DNA of 64,000 bases, taken from positions 1 to 64,000 of the forward strand of contig NZ_SBII01000011.1 of assembly GCF_004028155.1 (NCBI RefSeq), given 5' to 3'. Both the position numbers and the translations under genes were made by a program. This document shows positions 24,846 to 33,927 of the stretch, one piece after another. Source of the stretch: Flavobacterium cerinum. GTDB lineage: Bacteria > Bacteroidota > Bacteroidia > Flavobacteriales > Flavobacteriaceae. The notes under the pieces were generated by a model. It was not told the origin of the DNA. It did not search any database and saw only the letters and a list, made by a program, of their open reading frames with translations. How positions within the stretch are numbered: the stretch's first letter is position 1; each line of letters starts with the position of its first letter.

Positions 24846-25979
24846 ATGTTTGATGTTTATATAACAAGAGCGGGAAAATATTTGCCCAATGAACCGGTTT
24901 CTAACGATGAAATGGAAGGTGTTCTGGGTATGATTAATGATGCAGCATCTAAAGCGCGCAGAATTGTACTGCGCAATAATGGTATTACTTCAAGGTATTA
25001 TGCTATAGATAAAGAAGGTAACGTTACCCATAATAATGCACAGCTTACCCATTTAGCTGTAGAACAGCTGTATGATAACAATTTTACTAAAAAAGATGTG
25101 GAGGTGCTTTCGTGCGGTACATCATCGCCGGATAATCTTTTTCCATCGCATGCCTCAATGGTACATGGACTTATGGACAATCAGTCGGTAGAGCTTAACT
25201 CGTCTTCGGGTGTTTGCTGTGCGGGGATGAATGCACTTAAGTACGGATACATGAGCATCAAATCGGGAAATTCTAAAAACGCAGTATGTACAGGATCAGA
25301 ACGATCATCTACATGGATGCTTGCCGATAAGTTCAATAATGAGGTTATTAACCTCAAAAACCTGGAAGAACAGCCTATTATAGCGTTTAGAAAAGAATTT
25401 CTTCGCTGGATGCTGTCAGACGGGGCAGGAGCTTTCCTCTTGGAAAACAAACCAAGAGGTGACGTTTCTTTAAAGATAGAATGGATGGAGTCGTTCTCTT
25501 ATGCGCATGAGCACGAAGCGTGTATGTATGCCGGAGGCGATAAGCTGGAAGATGGATCTTTACGGCCATGGCAGGATTATCCAGCAGAAGAATGGCTAAA
25601 ACAATCGATATTTTCTGTAAAGCAGGATGTAAAACTGCTCGATAAATATGTACTCGACCTTGGGTCTGACAGTACAAAAATAGCACTGGACAAACATGGG
25701 GTAGATTACAGGGACGTAGATCACCTGCTGCCACACGTTTCTTCAAATTTTTTTGGTTCACGGTTGTATGATTCGCTACTGGCACGCGGTATCGATATCC
25801 CAACAGAAAAGTGGTTCTTAAACCTTAGCAGAGTAGGCAATGTAGGAGCAGCTTCTATTTATTTGATGATAGAAGAACTGATGAATTCAGGCCGACTTAA
25901 AAAAGGCGAGAAGATACTACTTATCGTTCCGGAGAGCGGAAGATTTACTTATTCTATTGCTTATTTAACCGTTTGCTAA
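24846..25979 (+). CDS. darB: Dialkylresorcinol ketosynthase DarB (KAS III-like)
   Basis: 377 residues with the FabH-like triad C125 (GVCCAG), H297 (LPHVSSN) and N332 (VGNVGAAS). DarB condenses a beta-ketoacyl thioester with an alpha,beta-unsaturated or second keto acyl thioester to form the ring that DarA aromatises. The pairing with darA upstream and two hotdog genes downstream is diagnostic of dialkylresorcinol clusters. The next gene starts one base after its stop. Confidence 0.92.
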   Translation: MFDVYITRAGKYLPNEPVSNDEMEGVLGMINDAASKARRIVLRNNGITSRYYAIDKEGNVTHNNAQLTHLAVEQLYDNNFTKKDVEVLSCGTSSPDNLFPSHASMVHGLMDNQSVELNSSSGVCCAGMNALKYGYMSIKSGNSKNAVCTGSERSSTWMLADKFNNEVINLKNLEEQPIIAFRKEFLRWMLSDGAGAFLLENKPRGDVSLKIEWMESFSYAHEHEACMYAGGDKLEDGSLRPWQDYPAEEWLKQSIFSVKQDVKLLDKYVLDLGSDSTKIALDKHGVDYRDVDHLLPHVSSNFFGSRLYDSLLARGIDIPTEKWFLNLSRVGNVGAASIYLMIEELMNSGRLKKGEKILLIVPESGRFTYSIAYLTVC

Positions 25980-25980
25980 T

Positions 25981-26406
25981 ATGGAATCGATACTGGAAAA
26001 AAGCCTTGTAGAAAACCTGATACCGCAAAAAGCACCTTTTGTGATGGTTGACAAATTGTTTTCTTTTGGAGAGAACACTATAACTGCCGGACTTACAGTA
26101 GCTGCGGATAATATTTTTGTTGAGAATAACAGGTTTAATGAATCGGGTATTGTAGAGCATATGGCACAGTCGGTTGCCTTGTATACAGGCTATCAGTATT
26201 ACCTGAAAAATGAGCCTGCACCTACTGGGTACATTGGCTCAATAAAAAATGTTGAGGTACTGGAACTGCCGTTGCCGGGAGAAGAACTGGTAACAGAGGT
26301 AAATGTACTTCAGGAATTTATGGGTGTAACCCTTGTAGATATTGTTACAAAACGAAACAACATACAAATAGCCTCAAGCCAAATGAAAACGGTATTGGCT
26401 AAATAG
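25981..26406 (+). CDS. FabZ-like hotdog protein with catalytic His replaced by Gln (ApeP-like)
   Basis: 141 residues of hotdog dehydratase fold. In the FabZ helix-start motif LPHRxPF the usual catalytic histidine is Q16 here (IPQKAPF), while the partner acidic site E in SGIVEHMAQS is kept. It is therefore unlikely to dehydrate alone. The next gene encodes a homologue with the histidine intact, so a heteromeric dehydratase is likely; a comparable ApeI-ApeP complex is reported for aryl polyene clusters, from memory. It is translated right after darB. Confidence 0.8.
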   Translation: MESILEKSLVENLIPQKAPFVMVDKLFSFGENTITAGLTVAADNIFVENNRFNESGIVEHMAQSVALYTGYQYYLKNEPAPTGYIGSIKNVEVLELPLPGEELVTEVNVLQEFMGVTLVDIVTKRNNIQIASSQMKTVLAK

Positions 26407-26412
26407 TTCTTA

Positions 26413-26862
26413 ATGGAGAAGGTTATAGAGATACATAATTATTTACCGCACCGTAAGCCCATGCTCATGGTCGATTTGATTATGAGTATTGGCCATGAGA
26501 GTGTAGAGACAATATTTGCTGTAAAAGAAAATAATATTTTTATAGATAACGGAGTACTAAGTGAAGCGGGTCTTATTGAGAATGCGGCACAAACCTGCTC
26601 GGCTATCGTGGCACGGTCTTATTTTGTAGATGATCAGGAGAAAGACAAACCCAATGTAGATGTTATAGGGTTTATCAGTTCGATTAAAACAATAAAAATT
26701 CATTCACTGCCTAAAACGGGTGGAGAAATTACAACCACGGCGCACCTTAGATCGAGGTTTGATACCGGTGTTTATACTACCTGCATGATGAGCTGTACAA
26801 GCTACTGCAACGGAGAATTGCTTTTAGAAGGAGAGATAAATTTATTTATTCAGGAACGATGA
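26413..26862 (+). CDS. FabZ-like 3-hydroxyacyl-ACP dehydratase (active-site His present)
   Basis: 149 residues of hotdog fold. H13 in YLPHRKPMLMVD and E in AGLIENAAQT match the FabZ/FabA catalytic His-Glu/Asp pair. It would dehydrate 3-hydroxyacyl-ACP to the 2-enoyl form, laying down one polyene double bond per cycle. It probably pairs with the upstream His-less homologue. It overlaps the next gene by ATGA. Confidence 0.85.
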   Translation: MEKVIEIHNYLPHRKPMLMVDLIMSIGHESVETIFAVKENNIFIDNGVLSEAGLIENAAQTCSAIVARSYFVDDQEKDKPNVDVIGFISSIKTIKIHSLPKTGGEITTTAHLRSRFDTGVYTTCMMSCTSYCNGELLLEGEINLFIQER

Positions 26863-27260
26863 AAGAGAGCGAAGTACCACAGGACAAAAGTAATATTGAG
26901 TCGTTAAACATGCGCGAACTGTGCTATGCTACCGATGAAAAAGGGAACTATACCACAGCACTAAGCTCTGGCTGGGAACCTAAGACCATTGCGCTGAACA
27001 ACGCACTGGAAGATATTAAAGAGCGTACAGAAGAAGCAAGACAGCAGGTAATAAACGGCGTGGCAAGTCCTGTTGTTTATTTTATGGAACTGAGTAAAAT
27101 GGATATTGGTATTCTTGCCGGATATGTAGGCATGTGGCAATGGCGTATAAAAAGGCATTTTAAGCCAAAGGTTTTTGCCGGGCTTAGTGATAAGGTATTA
27201 CAAAAGTATGCCACCGCTTTTTTGATTACCATAGATGAGTTTAAAAATTTTAAGGGCTGA
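26859..27260 (+). CDS. Hypothetical protein of the pigment locus, possible HTH-like fold
   Basis: 133 residues, cytosolic, with no recognised family. The N-terminal 60 residues are polar and helical (WEPKTIALNNALEDIKERTEEARQQV). The C-terminal part (about 75-131: SPVVYFMELSKMDIGILAGYVGMW...LQKYATAFLITIDEFK) has the spacing of a Cro/cI-type helix-turn-helix bundle, but this is a weak resemblance. It overlaps the dehydratase by 4 bases, so it is surely co-translated. It may be a regulator of the pathway or a scaffold protein. Confidence 0.7.
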   Translation: MKESEVPQDKSNIESLNMRELCYATDEKGNYTTALSSGWEPKTIALNNALEDIKERTEEARQQVINGVASPVVYFMELSKMDIGILAGYVGMWQWRIKRHFKPKVFAGLSDKVLQKYATAFLITIDEFKNFKG

Positions 27261-27264
27261 TATA

Positions 27265-28260
27265 ATGACGACTGATTTTAAGCACCACCAATCGGCACAT
27301 TGTGAGAATGGTGTAGCATCAAACTTACTTAAGCATAACGGACTGAACATAAGCGAACCCATGGTTTTTGGTATCGGTTCAGGATTGTTTTTTGTGTACC
27401 TGCCGTTTATTAAAGTAAACCATGCACCGGCATTTAGTTACCGCCCTTTGCCGGGAGCTATCTTTGGCAGGCTTGCCAAAAGATTGGGCATTAAAGTAAA
27501 AAGACAAAAATTCTCAGGACCTAAATCGGCTGGAAAAGCACTGGACGATAACCTGAAGAACAATATACCATCAGGGCTTCAGGTTGGGGTGTATAACCTT
27601 ACCTATTTTCCTGAAGATTACCGCTTCCATTTTAATGCACACAACCTAGTGGTATATGGAAAAACAGAAACCGATTATCTTATTAGCGATCCGGTTATGG
27701 AAACCACAACCACGCTTACTATAGAAGAACTGGACAGAGTACGTTTTGCAAAAGGAGCCTTTGCACCAAAGGGACAAATGTATTACCCAATACACATTCC
27801 TAAAGATATCGATTTTGCAAAAGCAATTACAAAAGCAATTAAAGCTACCTGCCGCGATATGCTGGCACCTGTGCCTATTGTAGGTGTACGAGGTATAAAG
27901 TATGTCGCCAAGCAAATAAGAAAATGGCCTGTAAAACTGGGTGTTAGAAAAGCCAATCATTACCTGGCGCAAATTGTGCGTATGCAGGAAGAGATAGGTA
28001 CCGGTGGTGGCGGTTTTAGATTTATATATGCTGCCTTTTTACAGGAGGCGGCTGTAGTGCTTAAAAACGATCAGTTAAAAGAACTGTCTTTTGAGATGAC
28101 AGCGATAGGCGATATGTGGCGTGATTTTGCTGTTGAGGCAGGTCGTGTGTATAAAAAACGCAGCGCCAAACCCGATGTTTATAATTTACTTGCTGATCAA
28201 TTAACTGCTATTGCTGAGAAGGAAGAACAATTCTTTAAAAAACTGAGAAAAGCCGTTTAA
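27265..28260 (+). CDS. BtrH-like N-terminal domain protein, candidate acyl-ACP transferase
   Basis: 331 residues. The N-terminus (HHQSAHCENGVASNLL, with H12-C13) and the following SEPMVFGIGSGLFFVY segment match the BtrH N-terminal papain-like fold; a FHFNAHNLVVYG segment (about 116-127) supplies a histidine. BtrH itself moves an acyl group from an ACP to an aminoglycoside. A helical C-terminal domain follows. In this locus it is a candidate for moving an aryl or polyenoyl group from ACP to an acceptor. I chose ATG 27265; the longer frame from 27235 would overlap the previous gene. Confidence 0.78.
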   Translation: MTTDFKHHQSAHCENGVASNLLKHNGLNISEPMVFGIGSGLFFVYLPFIKVNHAPAFSYRPLPGAIFGRLAKRLGIKVKRQKFSGPKSAGKALDDNLKNNIPSGLQVGVYNLTYFPEDYRFHFNAHNLVVYGKTETDYLISDPVMETTTTLTIEELDRVRFAKGAFAPKGQMYYPIHIPKDIDFAKAITKAIKATCRDMLAPVPIVGVRGIKYVAKQIRKWPVKLGVRKANHYLAQIVRMQEEIGTGGGGFRFIYAAFLQEAAVVLKNDQLKELSFEMTAIGDMWRDFAVEAGRVYKKRSAKPDVYNLLADQLTAIAEKEEQFFKKLRKAV

Positions 28261-28269
28261 GTTATCCTG

Positions 28270-29022
28270 ATGAACAATCCCATAATAGAAATACAATCCC
28301 TTTCCAAAAAGTACAAAGAAGCCGATTTTTTTTCGGTTAATAATTTGTCGTTGTCGGTAAACAAGGGAGAAATATTTGGTTTGCTTGGTCCTAATGGAGC
28401 CGGGAAAACCACCCTTATTTCTATGCTGTGCGGATTGATAAAACCTACATCGGGCAGTTTTACCTTGGAAGGTCTTACTTATAAAAGCAGTGCCCATGCC
28501 ATTAAGAAAACCATTGGCGTAGTGCCTCAGGAATATGCGTTGTACCCAACGCTTACTGCCCGTGAGAACCTGATGTACTTTGGCAGCATGTATGGACTTA
28601 AAGGCAATGACCTAAAACAAAAAATAAACGATTCACTTGACTATCTCGGACTTATAAAATTTGCAGATAAACGTACCGATACGTTTTCGGGCGGAATGAA
28701 ACGAAGGGTGAACCTGATTGCAGGAATACTGCATGAGCCTACAATATTGTTTTTAGATGAACCTACCGTTGGGGTAGATGTACATTCAAAAAATGTGATT
28801 ATAGACTATCTAAAACAAATAAACCAAAAAGGGACAACCATTATATATACCTCTCATCATCTTGCTGAGGCAGAAGATCTTTGCAGTCATATCGCCATTA
28901 TTGATAATGGAGCTATTTTGATACAAGGTACTCCCGGTGAGATTATTGAGATTACGCACAATGCGCATACACTCGAAGATGTATTCTTATCATTAACAGG
29001 TAAAGAGCTAAGAGATGTATAA
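28270..29022 (+). CDS. ABC transporter ATP-binding protein
   Basis: 250 residues with Walker A GPNGAGKTT (about 38-46), Q-loop VPQEYALYP, signature FSGGMKRR (about 140-147), Walker B ILFLDEPTVGVD and the H-loop SHH. It powers the ABC-2 permease encoded next, whose start overlaps it by 8 bases. Export of a pigment intermediate or lipid across the inner membrane is the likely job, inferred from position. Confidence 0.93.
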   Translation: MNNPIIEIQSLSKKYKEADFFSVNNLSLSVNKGEIFGLLGPNGAGKTTLISMLCGLIKPTSGSFTLEGLTYKSSAHAIKKTIGVVPQEYALYPTLTARENLMYFGSMYGLKGNDLKQKINDSLDYLGLIKFADKRTDTFSGGMKRRVNLIAGILHEPTILFLDEPTVGVDVHSKNVIIDYLKQINQKGTTIIYTSHHLAEAEDLCSHIAIIDNGAILIQGTPGEIIEITHNAHTLEDVFLSLTGKELRDV

Positions 29023-30298
29023 GTTATTAATGTCCATATACAAGGAAGTTTTATTGCTAAAGCGCGATCCGGGAGGATTGGTTATCCTGTTTGTAATGCC
29101 GTTATTTTTAATAATAACCATTACGCTTATCCAGGACAGTACATTTAAAACCGCTACCGAGAGTAGGATTCCGATTCTTCTTGTTGATAATGACAAAGGT
29201 GAGGTGTCTAAAATGGTCTTGGAAAACCTTGACGGTAGCAGTTCGTTCTCGGTAATAACCAAAGATAATGGCAAGCCGATAGATGAGGCATTCGCCAAAG
29301 AAAAAGTATTTGAAGGGAAGTATCAATTAGCCATTATAATTCCCGAACAATTAAGCGCCGGACTCCAAGCCAAAGTAGATGAAAACGTAGCAAAGATAAT
29401 GGAAGGTTTTGGCACTGCCGATACTCTTGCAGCTACAACTCCGATACAAAAAAATGAGCCAAAAGAAGTACGGTTGTATTTCGATCCGGCATCGCAAACC
29501 GCTTTTAAAAGTGCGGTGAAGAGTACTGTAGATAAAATGATCTCGCAAATAGAGACACGATCTATATATGATGCTTTTAGCAAGCAGTTAGGCGAAGAAA
29601 GTACTGCTGCATTTAAGCAGGAAAGCTACATTAGCTTTAAAGAAATAGTACCCATGTTTGAGAATAAAGCGATGGTGCCAAACTCTACACAACACAATGT
29701 ACCGGCATGGACACTGTTTGCCATGTTTTTTATTGTGGTACCATTGTCTATAAACATTGTAAAAGAAAAAAATCAGGGCACGCAGATCAGGCTAAGAACA
29801 AATCCGGTTTCTTATGCTACGGTAATTGCGGGTAAAACCATAACCTATCTTATTATATGCATGCTGCAGTTTTACCTTATGGTTGCTGTGGGGGTGTACC
29901 TTTTCCCGCATATAGGACTCCCGGCTTTAGGGCTTAACGGGACATTTTTGCTAATGAGTGTTGTAGCACTGTTTAGCGGTTTTGCAGCAGTAGGCTTCGG
30001 TATCTTACTAGGTACACTGGCTAAAACACAGGAACAGGCAGCACCGTTTGGGTCAACATCGGTAGTAATACTGGCAGCGATAGGCGGAGTATGGGTACCT
30101 GTTTTTGCCATGCCAAAAATAATGCAGTACATTGCAAAAGCATCACCCATGAACTGGGGACTGGAGGCTTTTTATGATGTGCTTTTAAGAAATAATACAT
30201 TACTGGGAATTGTACCGCAACTAGCGGCATTGTTCTTGTTTTTCATAGCTATGGTAGCTATATCACTTATTTATGATGAGAAGAAAAGAGCAGTATAA
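29015..30298 (+). CDS. ABC-2 type transporter permease
   Basis: 427 residues: one N-terminal membrane helix (about 20-38), a long extracytoplasmic domain (about 40-225), then five to six membrane helices (from WTLFAMFFIVVPLSINIV to the C-terminal LAALFLFFIAMVAISLIY), the layout of the DrrB/YhgE-like ABC-2 exporters. It partners the upstream ATPase. The gene end overlaps the thioesterase gene by 26 bases. Confidence 0.9.
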   Translation: MYKLLMSIYKEVLLLKRDPGGLVILFVMPLFLIITITLIQDSTFKTATESRIPILLVDNDKGEVSKMVLENLDGSSSFSVITKDNGKPIDEAFAKEKVFEGKYQLAIIIPEQLSAGLQAKVDENVAKIMEGFGTADTLAATTPIQKNEPKEVRLYFDPASQTAFKSAVKSTVDKMISQIETRSIYDAFSKQLGEESTAAFKQESYISFKEIVPMFENKAMVPNSTQHNVPAWTLFAMFFIVVPLSINIVKEKNQGTQIRLRTNPVSYATVIAGKTITYLIICMLQFYLMVAVGVYLFPHIGLPALGLNGTFLLMSVVALFSGFAAVGFGILLGTLAKTQEQAAPFGSTSVVILAAIGGVWVPVFAMPKIMQYIAKASPMNWGLEAFYDVLLRNNTLLGIVPQLAALFLFFIAMVAISLIYDEKKRAV

Positions 30299-30725
30299 GG
30301 AAGTAGAAGCGCTAACGGTTTCTCAGGAGATTAGGGTTCGTTTTAACGAAACCGATCCGCTGGGTATTGTATGGCACGGCTACTATATTACTTATTTTGA
30401 AGATGGCCGTGAGGCATTTGGACGCAAGCATGGTATTAGTTATCTGGACGTGCACAAGTATGGTTACACAACGCCGATTGTAAAATCGGGGTGCGAACAC
30501 AAACTGCCCTTGCGTTATGGCGATGTAGCAAGAATAGAAACTACAATTGTAAATACACCTGCTGCTAAAATAATTTTTAGGTTTAAAATATTTGATGGCG
30601 ATAATAATCTTGCCTGTACTGGCGAAACCGTACAGGTATTTATAAATCCTGAAGGTGTAATGGTATTGAACTATCCTCCCTTTTTTGAAGAGTGGAGACG
30701 CAAAGTAGGACTGGTAGACGAATGA
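30273..30725 (+). CDS. 4-hydroxybenzoyl-CoA thioesterase-like hotdog protein
   Basis: 150 residues. The motif D28-PLGIVWH35-GYYITYFE43 matches the catalytic region of 4HBT/YbgC acyl-thioesterases. It could release finished polyene acid from ACP or clear stalled chains. Translation begins at ATG 30273 or the adjacent ATG 30276, inside the end of the permease gene; an ATGA overlap joins it to the following ketosynthase. Confidence 0.85.
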   Translation: MMRRKEQYKEVEALTVSQEIRVRFNETDPLGIVWHGYYITYFEDGREAFGRKHGISYLDVHKYGYTTPIVKSGCEHKLPLRYGDVARIETTIVNTPAAKIIFRFKIFDGDNNLACTGETVQVFINPEGVMVLNYPPFFEEWRRKVGLVDE

Positions 30726-31867
30726 ATGTAAAGAATGTATATATAGCCTATACCAACTGCATCACTCCCTTGGGGTTTGATGTGGATAGTAATGTGCAGG
30801 CTATTGCCAATGGTGTTTCGGGGATACGCTTACAGGAAAACAGCACGTTGATGACAGCTCCGTTCTATGCGGGTGTTATAGACAGCGACAAGCTTAATAC
30901 TGCTTTTGCAGCTTTGAGCGATGCCAAGGCTACGCGACTTGAAAAAATGATGGTCCTTGCTTTGGATCCTATTATAAAAAAATCGGGGGTTGAACTGAAT
31001 GCTAAAACAGCATTAATTTTATCGACTACAAAAGGGAATATAACAGTACTTAATGAAAATGCTGTTCCTGTACCAGACGCTTATCTGCATCAACTGGCAC
31101 AAAACATTGTCGATTTTTTCGGATTTACCACCCAGCCTATTGTAGTGTCTAATGCCTGCGTGTCGGGTATTATGGCGGTATCTGTAGCAAAACGATTAGT
31201 ACAGGCAGGTCTTTATGACAATGTGTTTGTAATAAGCGGTGATGAGGTATCGGAGTTTGTACTTTCTGGATTCAATTCCTTTCAGGCAATGAGCGATGTA
31301 CCATGCAAACCGTATTCGGCAAACAGAAAAGGTGTAACACTGGGCGAAGCTGCGGCAGCTGCCTTAGTAACAATAAATAACAGCGAGGCAAAAGCAAAAA
31401 TAGCCGGAGACGGATCTATTAACGATGCCAATCATATATCGGGTCCATCACGCACCGGAGAAGGACTGGTAAGAAGTATAGAAAGTGCTTTTAATGAAGC
31501 AGGAGTTACGGCTCAAAACATAGATTATATCTCGGCACACGGTACGGCAACACCGTTTAACGACGAGATGGAAGCTGTAGCGTTTAACAGGCTTGGGCTA
31601 AACGAAGTTCCGGTAAACAGCCTTAAAGGCTACTACGGACATACGCTTGGTGCATCGGGCTTATTAGAAACTGTGATAGGTTTGGAGTCGATGGCTCGGA
31701 ATAAAGTATTTGCCTCTATGGGGTATGATGAACCAGGCGTTTCTCAACCTATAAATGTGCTGGCTGCAAACTTGGATACACCGGTAAATTGTTTTTTAAA
31801 AACAGCATCAGGTTTTGGGGGATGCAATACAGCAGTGGTATTTCAAAAAGTAAATAATGGCAGATAA
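30722..31867 (+). CDS. Beta-ketoacyl-ACP synthase, complete triad
   Basis: 381 residues. C146 (NACVSG), H273 (SAHGTATPFND) and H307 (YYGHTLGASG) form an intact FabF-type triad. It resembles the stand-alone FabB/F-like ketosynthases (ApeR-like) of aryl polyene clusters. The start at 30722 overlaps the thioesterase stop (ATGA). The next gene begins 11 bases inside its end, encoding a ketosynthase-fragment-like protein. Confidence 0.87.
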   Translation: MNVKNVYIAYTNCITPLGFDVDSNVQAIANGVSGIRLQENSTLMTAPFYAGVIDSDKLNTAFAALSDAKATRLEKMMVLALDPIIKKSGVELNAKTALILSTTKGNITVLNENAVPVPDAYLHQLAQNIVDFFGFTTQPIVVSNACVSGIMAVSVAKRLVQAGLYDNVFVISGDEVSEFVLSGFNSFQAMSDVPCKPYSANRKGVTLGEAAAAALVTINNSEAKAKIAGDGSINDANHISGPSRTGEGLVRSIESAFNEAGVTAQNIDYISAHGTATPFNDEMEAVAFNRLGLNEVPVNSLKGYYGHTLGASGLLETVIGLESMARNKVFASMGYDEPGVSQPINVLAANLDTPVNCFLKTASGFGGCNTAVVFQKVNNGR

Positions 31868-32468
31868 GTATTATATAACACAACATTGTAGTATAGAAGG
31901 TAGTCGTATTTCATTTAACGGAGCGGAGTTTTTTATTGCGCCCGATACTGCCTTTGCCGATTTTGCAAAACAAGCGTATAGGCATGCAGGAATTGATTAT
32001 CCTAAGTTTTTTAAAATGGATAATTTAAGCAAACTGTCCTTTTTGGCAGCCGATTTACTGCTTAAAGATACTGTGCCCGATGGCGGGAACAACACTGCGC
32101 TTTTGTTTGCCAATGCGGCATCGAGCCTGGATACTGATGTGAAATACAATGATTCTATTATAGATAAGGAAAATTATTTTCCGAGTCCTGCGGTATTTGT
32201 GTACACGCTGCCAAATATTTGTATGGGAGAAATAAGCATAAAACACAAACTCTATACAGAAAATAGTTTCTTTGTTTTTGAGGCATTTAATCCGGAATTT
32301 TTTGCTAATTATGCAGCTATTTTACTGGATACTAATAAAGCAGAAACAGTGTTATGCGGTTGGGTTGAATTTTTTAAAGACGAATATAAAGCATTTGTGT
32401 ATGAGGTCGCTAAAGAAGGCAGCCTGGAACATACGGCAAAAAACATACAAACATTATACCTAAGTTAA
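31857..32468 (+). CDS. Half-size ketosynthase-like protein, probably non-catalytic
   Basis: 203 residues. It has the look of an N-terminal thiolase-fold half: FKMDNLSKLSFLAADLLL, then NNTALLFANAASSLDTDVKY and the FPSPAVFVYTLPNICMGEIS segment where a ketosynthase active-site cysteine region would lie, followed by an IKHKLYTEN strand. The second thiolase half with both histidines is absent. Similar short proteins occur beside ketosynthases in Bacteroidota pigment clusters, as I recall. A scaffold or subunit role for the flanking ketosynthases or ACP is inferred. The frame is intact, so it is not a recent pseudogene. Confidence 0.65.
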   Translation: MADKYYITQHCSIEGSRISFNGAEFFIAPDTAFADFAKQAYRHAGIDYPKFFKMDNLSKLSFLAADLLLKDTVPDGGNNTALLFANAASSLDTDVKYNDSIIDKENYFPSPAVFVYTLPNICMGEISIKHKLYTENSFFVFEAFNPEFFANYAAILLDTNKAETVLCGWVEFFKDEYKAFVYEVAKEGSLEHTAKNIQTLYLS

Positions 32469-32470
32469 GC

Positions 32471-32728
32471 ATGGAAGCATTAAAACAAGAACTGAAAGAA
32501 AAGATTATAAACATCCTTAACCTGGAAGATGTTCAGATAGAAGATGTAAACGATAACGATGCGCTTTTTGGCGACGGTCTTGGACTTGACTCTATCGATG
32601 CGCTTGAGCTTATCGTGATGATGGATAAAGATTATGGAATTAAACTTGCCGATCCAAAAGAAGGTAAAGCGATATTTCAATCGATCGAAACGATGGCAAA
32701 ATACATCTCAGAAAACCGTACGAAATAA
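32471..32728 (+). CDS. Acyl carrier protein 2 of the pigment locus
   Basis: 85 residues with S41 in GLDSIDALELIV as the phosphopantetheine site and a strongly acidic helix 2. It starts 2 bases after the ketosynthase-like fragment and ends 2 bases before the next ketosynthase, so it probably serves the KS/CLF-like pair downstream. Confidence 0.93.
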   Translation: MEALKQELKEKIINILNLEDVQIEDVNDNDALFGDGLGLDSIDALELIVMMDKDYGIKLADPKEGKAIFQSIETMAKYISENRTK

Positions 32729-32730
32729 TA

Positions 32731-33927
32731 ATGAGTAGAGGAGTTGCCATAACCGGCATGGGAATTATATCTTCGATAGGAACAACTGTCGAAGAGAATT
32801 TTAATGCCCTTATACATGGTAAACCGGGCATTACTGCGATCGAGAATATTGCTACTGTTCATAAAAATGACATTAAGGTAGGCGAGATAAAAAGATCGAA
32901 TGAAGAACTGGCTCATGAACTGGGACTTCCTGTAGATAATAATTTTTCACGCACAGCCCTACTGGGCGCTATTGCCGCTAAACAAGCTGTAAAAAATGCA
33001 GGCATATTGGATATTAATGAATATGCTACAGGGCTTATCTCGGCAACCAGCGTTGGAGGTATGGATATGACCGAAAAGTTTTTTTACGATTATCTGGAAA
33101 CCGACGAAAACCACAGGTATATTTCATCTCATGATGCAGGCGATACTACACATAAAATAGCCGGCGAACTTGGTCTTAAAGGCATGGTTACTACTATAAG
33201 TACAGCGTGTTCATCAGCAGCTAACGCTATTATGCTTGGTGCACGATTGATCAGGGCGGGGAAACTGGACCGGGTAATTGTGGGTGGTACTGATGCGCTT
33301 TCCAAATTTACCATAAACGGCTTTAAAACCCTTATGATACTTTCGGATACCTACAATACGCCTTTCGATAACAACAGAAAAGGACTTAACCTTGGTGAAG
33401 CCGCTGCGTTCTTAGTATTGGAGAGTGATGAGGTAGTGAAAAAACAAAATAAAAAAGTCCTGGCTTACCTTTCGGGTTATGGCAATGCAAATGATGCTTA
33501 CCATCAAACGGCTTCTTCAGAAAATGGAGATGGCGCTTTTCTTGCCATGGAGAAAGCTTTTAAAATATCAGGGTTACAACCTGAAGATGTAGATTATATT
33601 AATGCACACGGTACGGCAACGCCTAACAACGACCTTTCTGAAGGAAGGGCACTGATAAGGGCTTTTGGAGTTAATGTGCCCGATTTTAGTTCTACCAAAC
33701 CGTTTACAGGGCATACACTTGCCGCTGCTGCTGCAATAGAAGCAGTGTACAGCGTGCTGGCTTTGCAAAATGGCATTGTATACCCCAACCTTAATTTTAC
33801 AACCCCAATGGAAGAATTTGATATTGTTCCGCAAACGGTTTTAAAAGAAAAAGAAATCAATCATGTATTGTCAAATTCATTTGGGTTTGGCGGTAACTGT
33901 TCAACCCTGCTGTTTTCTAAAAGCTAA
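32731..33927 (+). CDS. Ketosynthase of a KS/chain-length-factor-like pair
   Basis: 398 residues with the triad C160 (STACSSA), H293 (NAHGTATPNND) and H328 (FTGHTLA). It is followed without a gap by a homologue that has lost all catalytic residues, the arrangement of type II polyketide KS-alpha/KS-beta and of the aryl polyene ApeO/ApeC pair (as remembered). It would elongate the 4-coumaroyl starter to the long polyene. Confidence 0.88.
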   Translation: MSRGVAITGMGIISSIGTTVEENFNALIHGKPGITAIENIATVHKNDIKVGEIKRSNEELAHELGLPVDNNFSRTALLGAIAAKQAVKNAGILDINEYATGLISATSVGGMDMTEKFFYDYLETDENHRYISSHDAGDTTHKIAGELGLKGMVTTISTACSSAANAIMLGARLIRAGKLDRVIVGGTDALSKFTINGFKTLMILSDTYNTPFDNNRKGLNLGEAAAFLVLESDEVVKKQNKKVLAYLSGYGNANDAYHQTASSENGDGAFLAMEKAFKISGLQPEDVDYINAHGTATPNNDLSEGRALIRAFGVNVPDFSSTKPFTGHTLAAAAAIEAVYSVLALQNGIVYPNLNFTTPMEEFDIVPQTVLKEKEINHVLSNSFGFGGNCSTLLFSKS

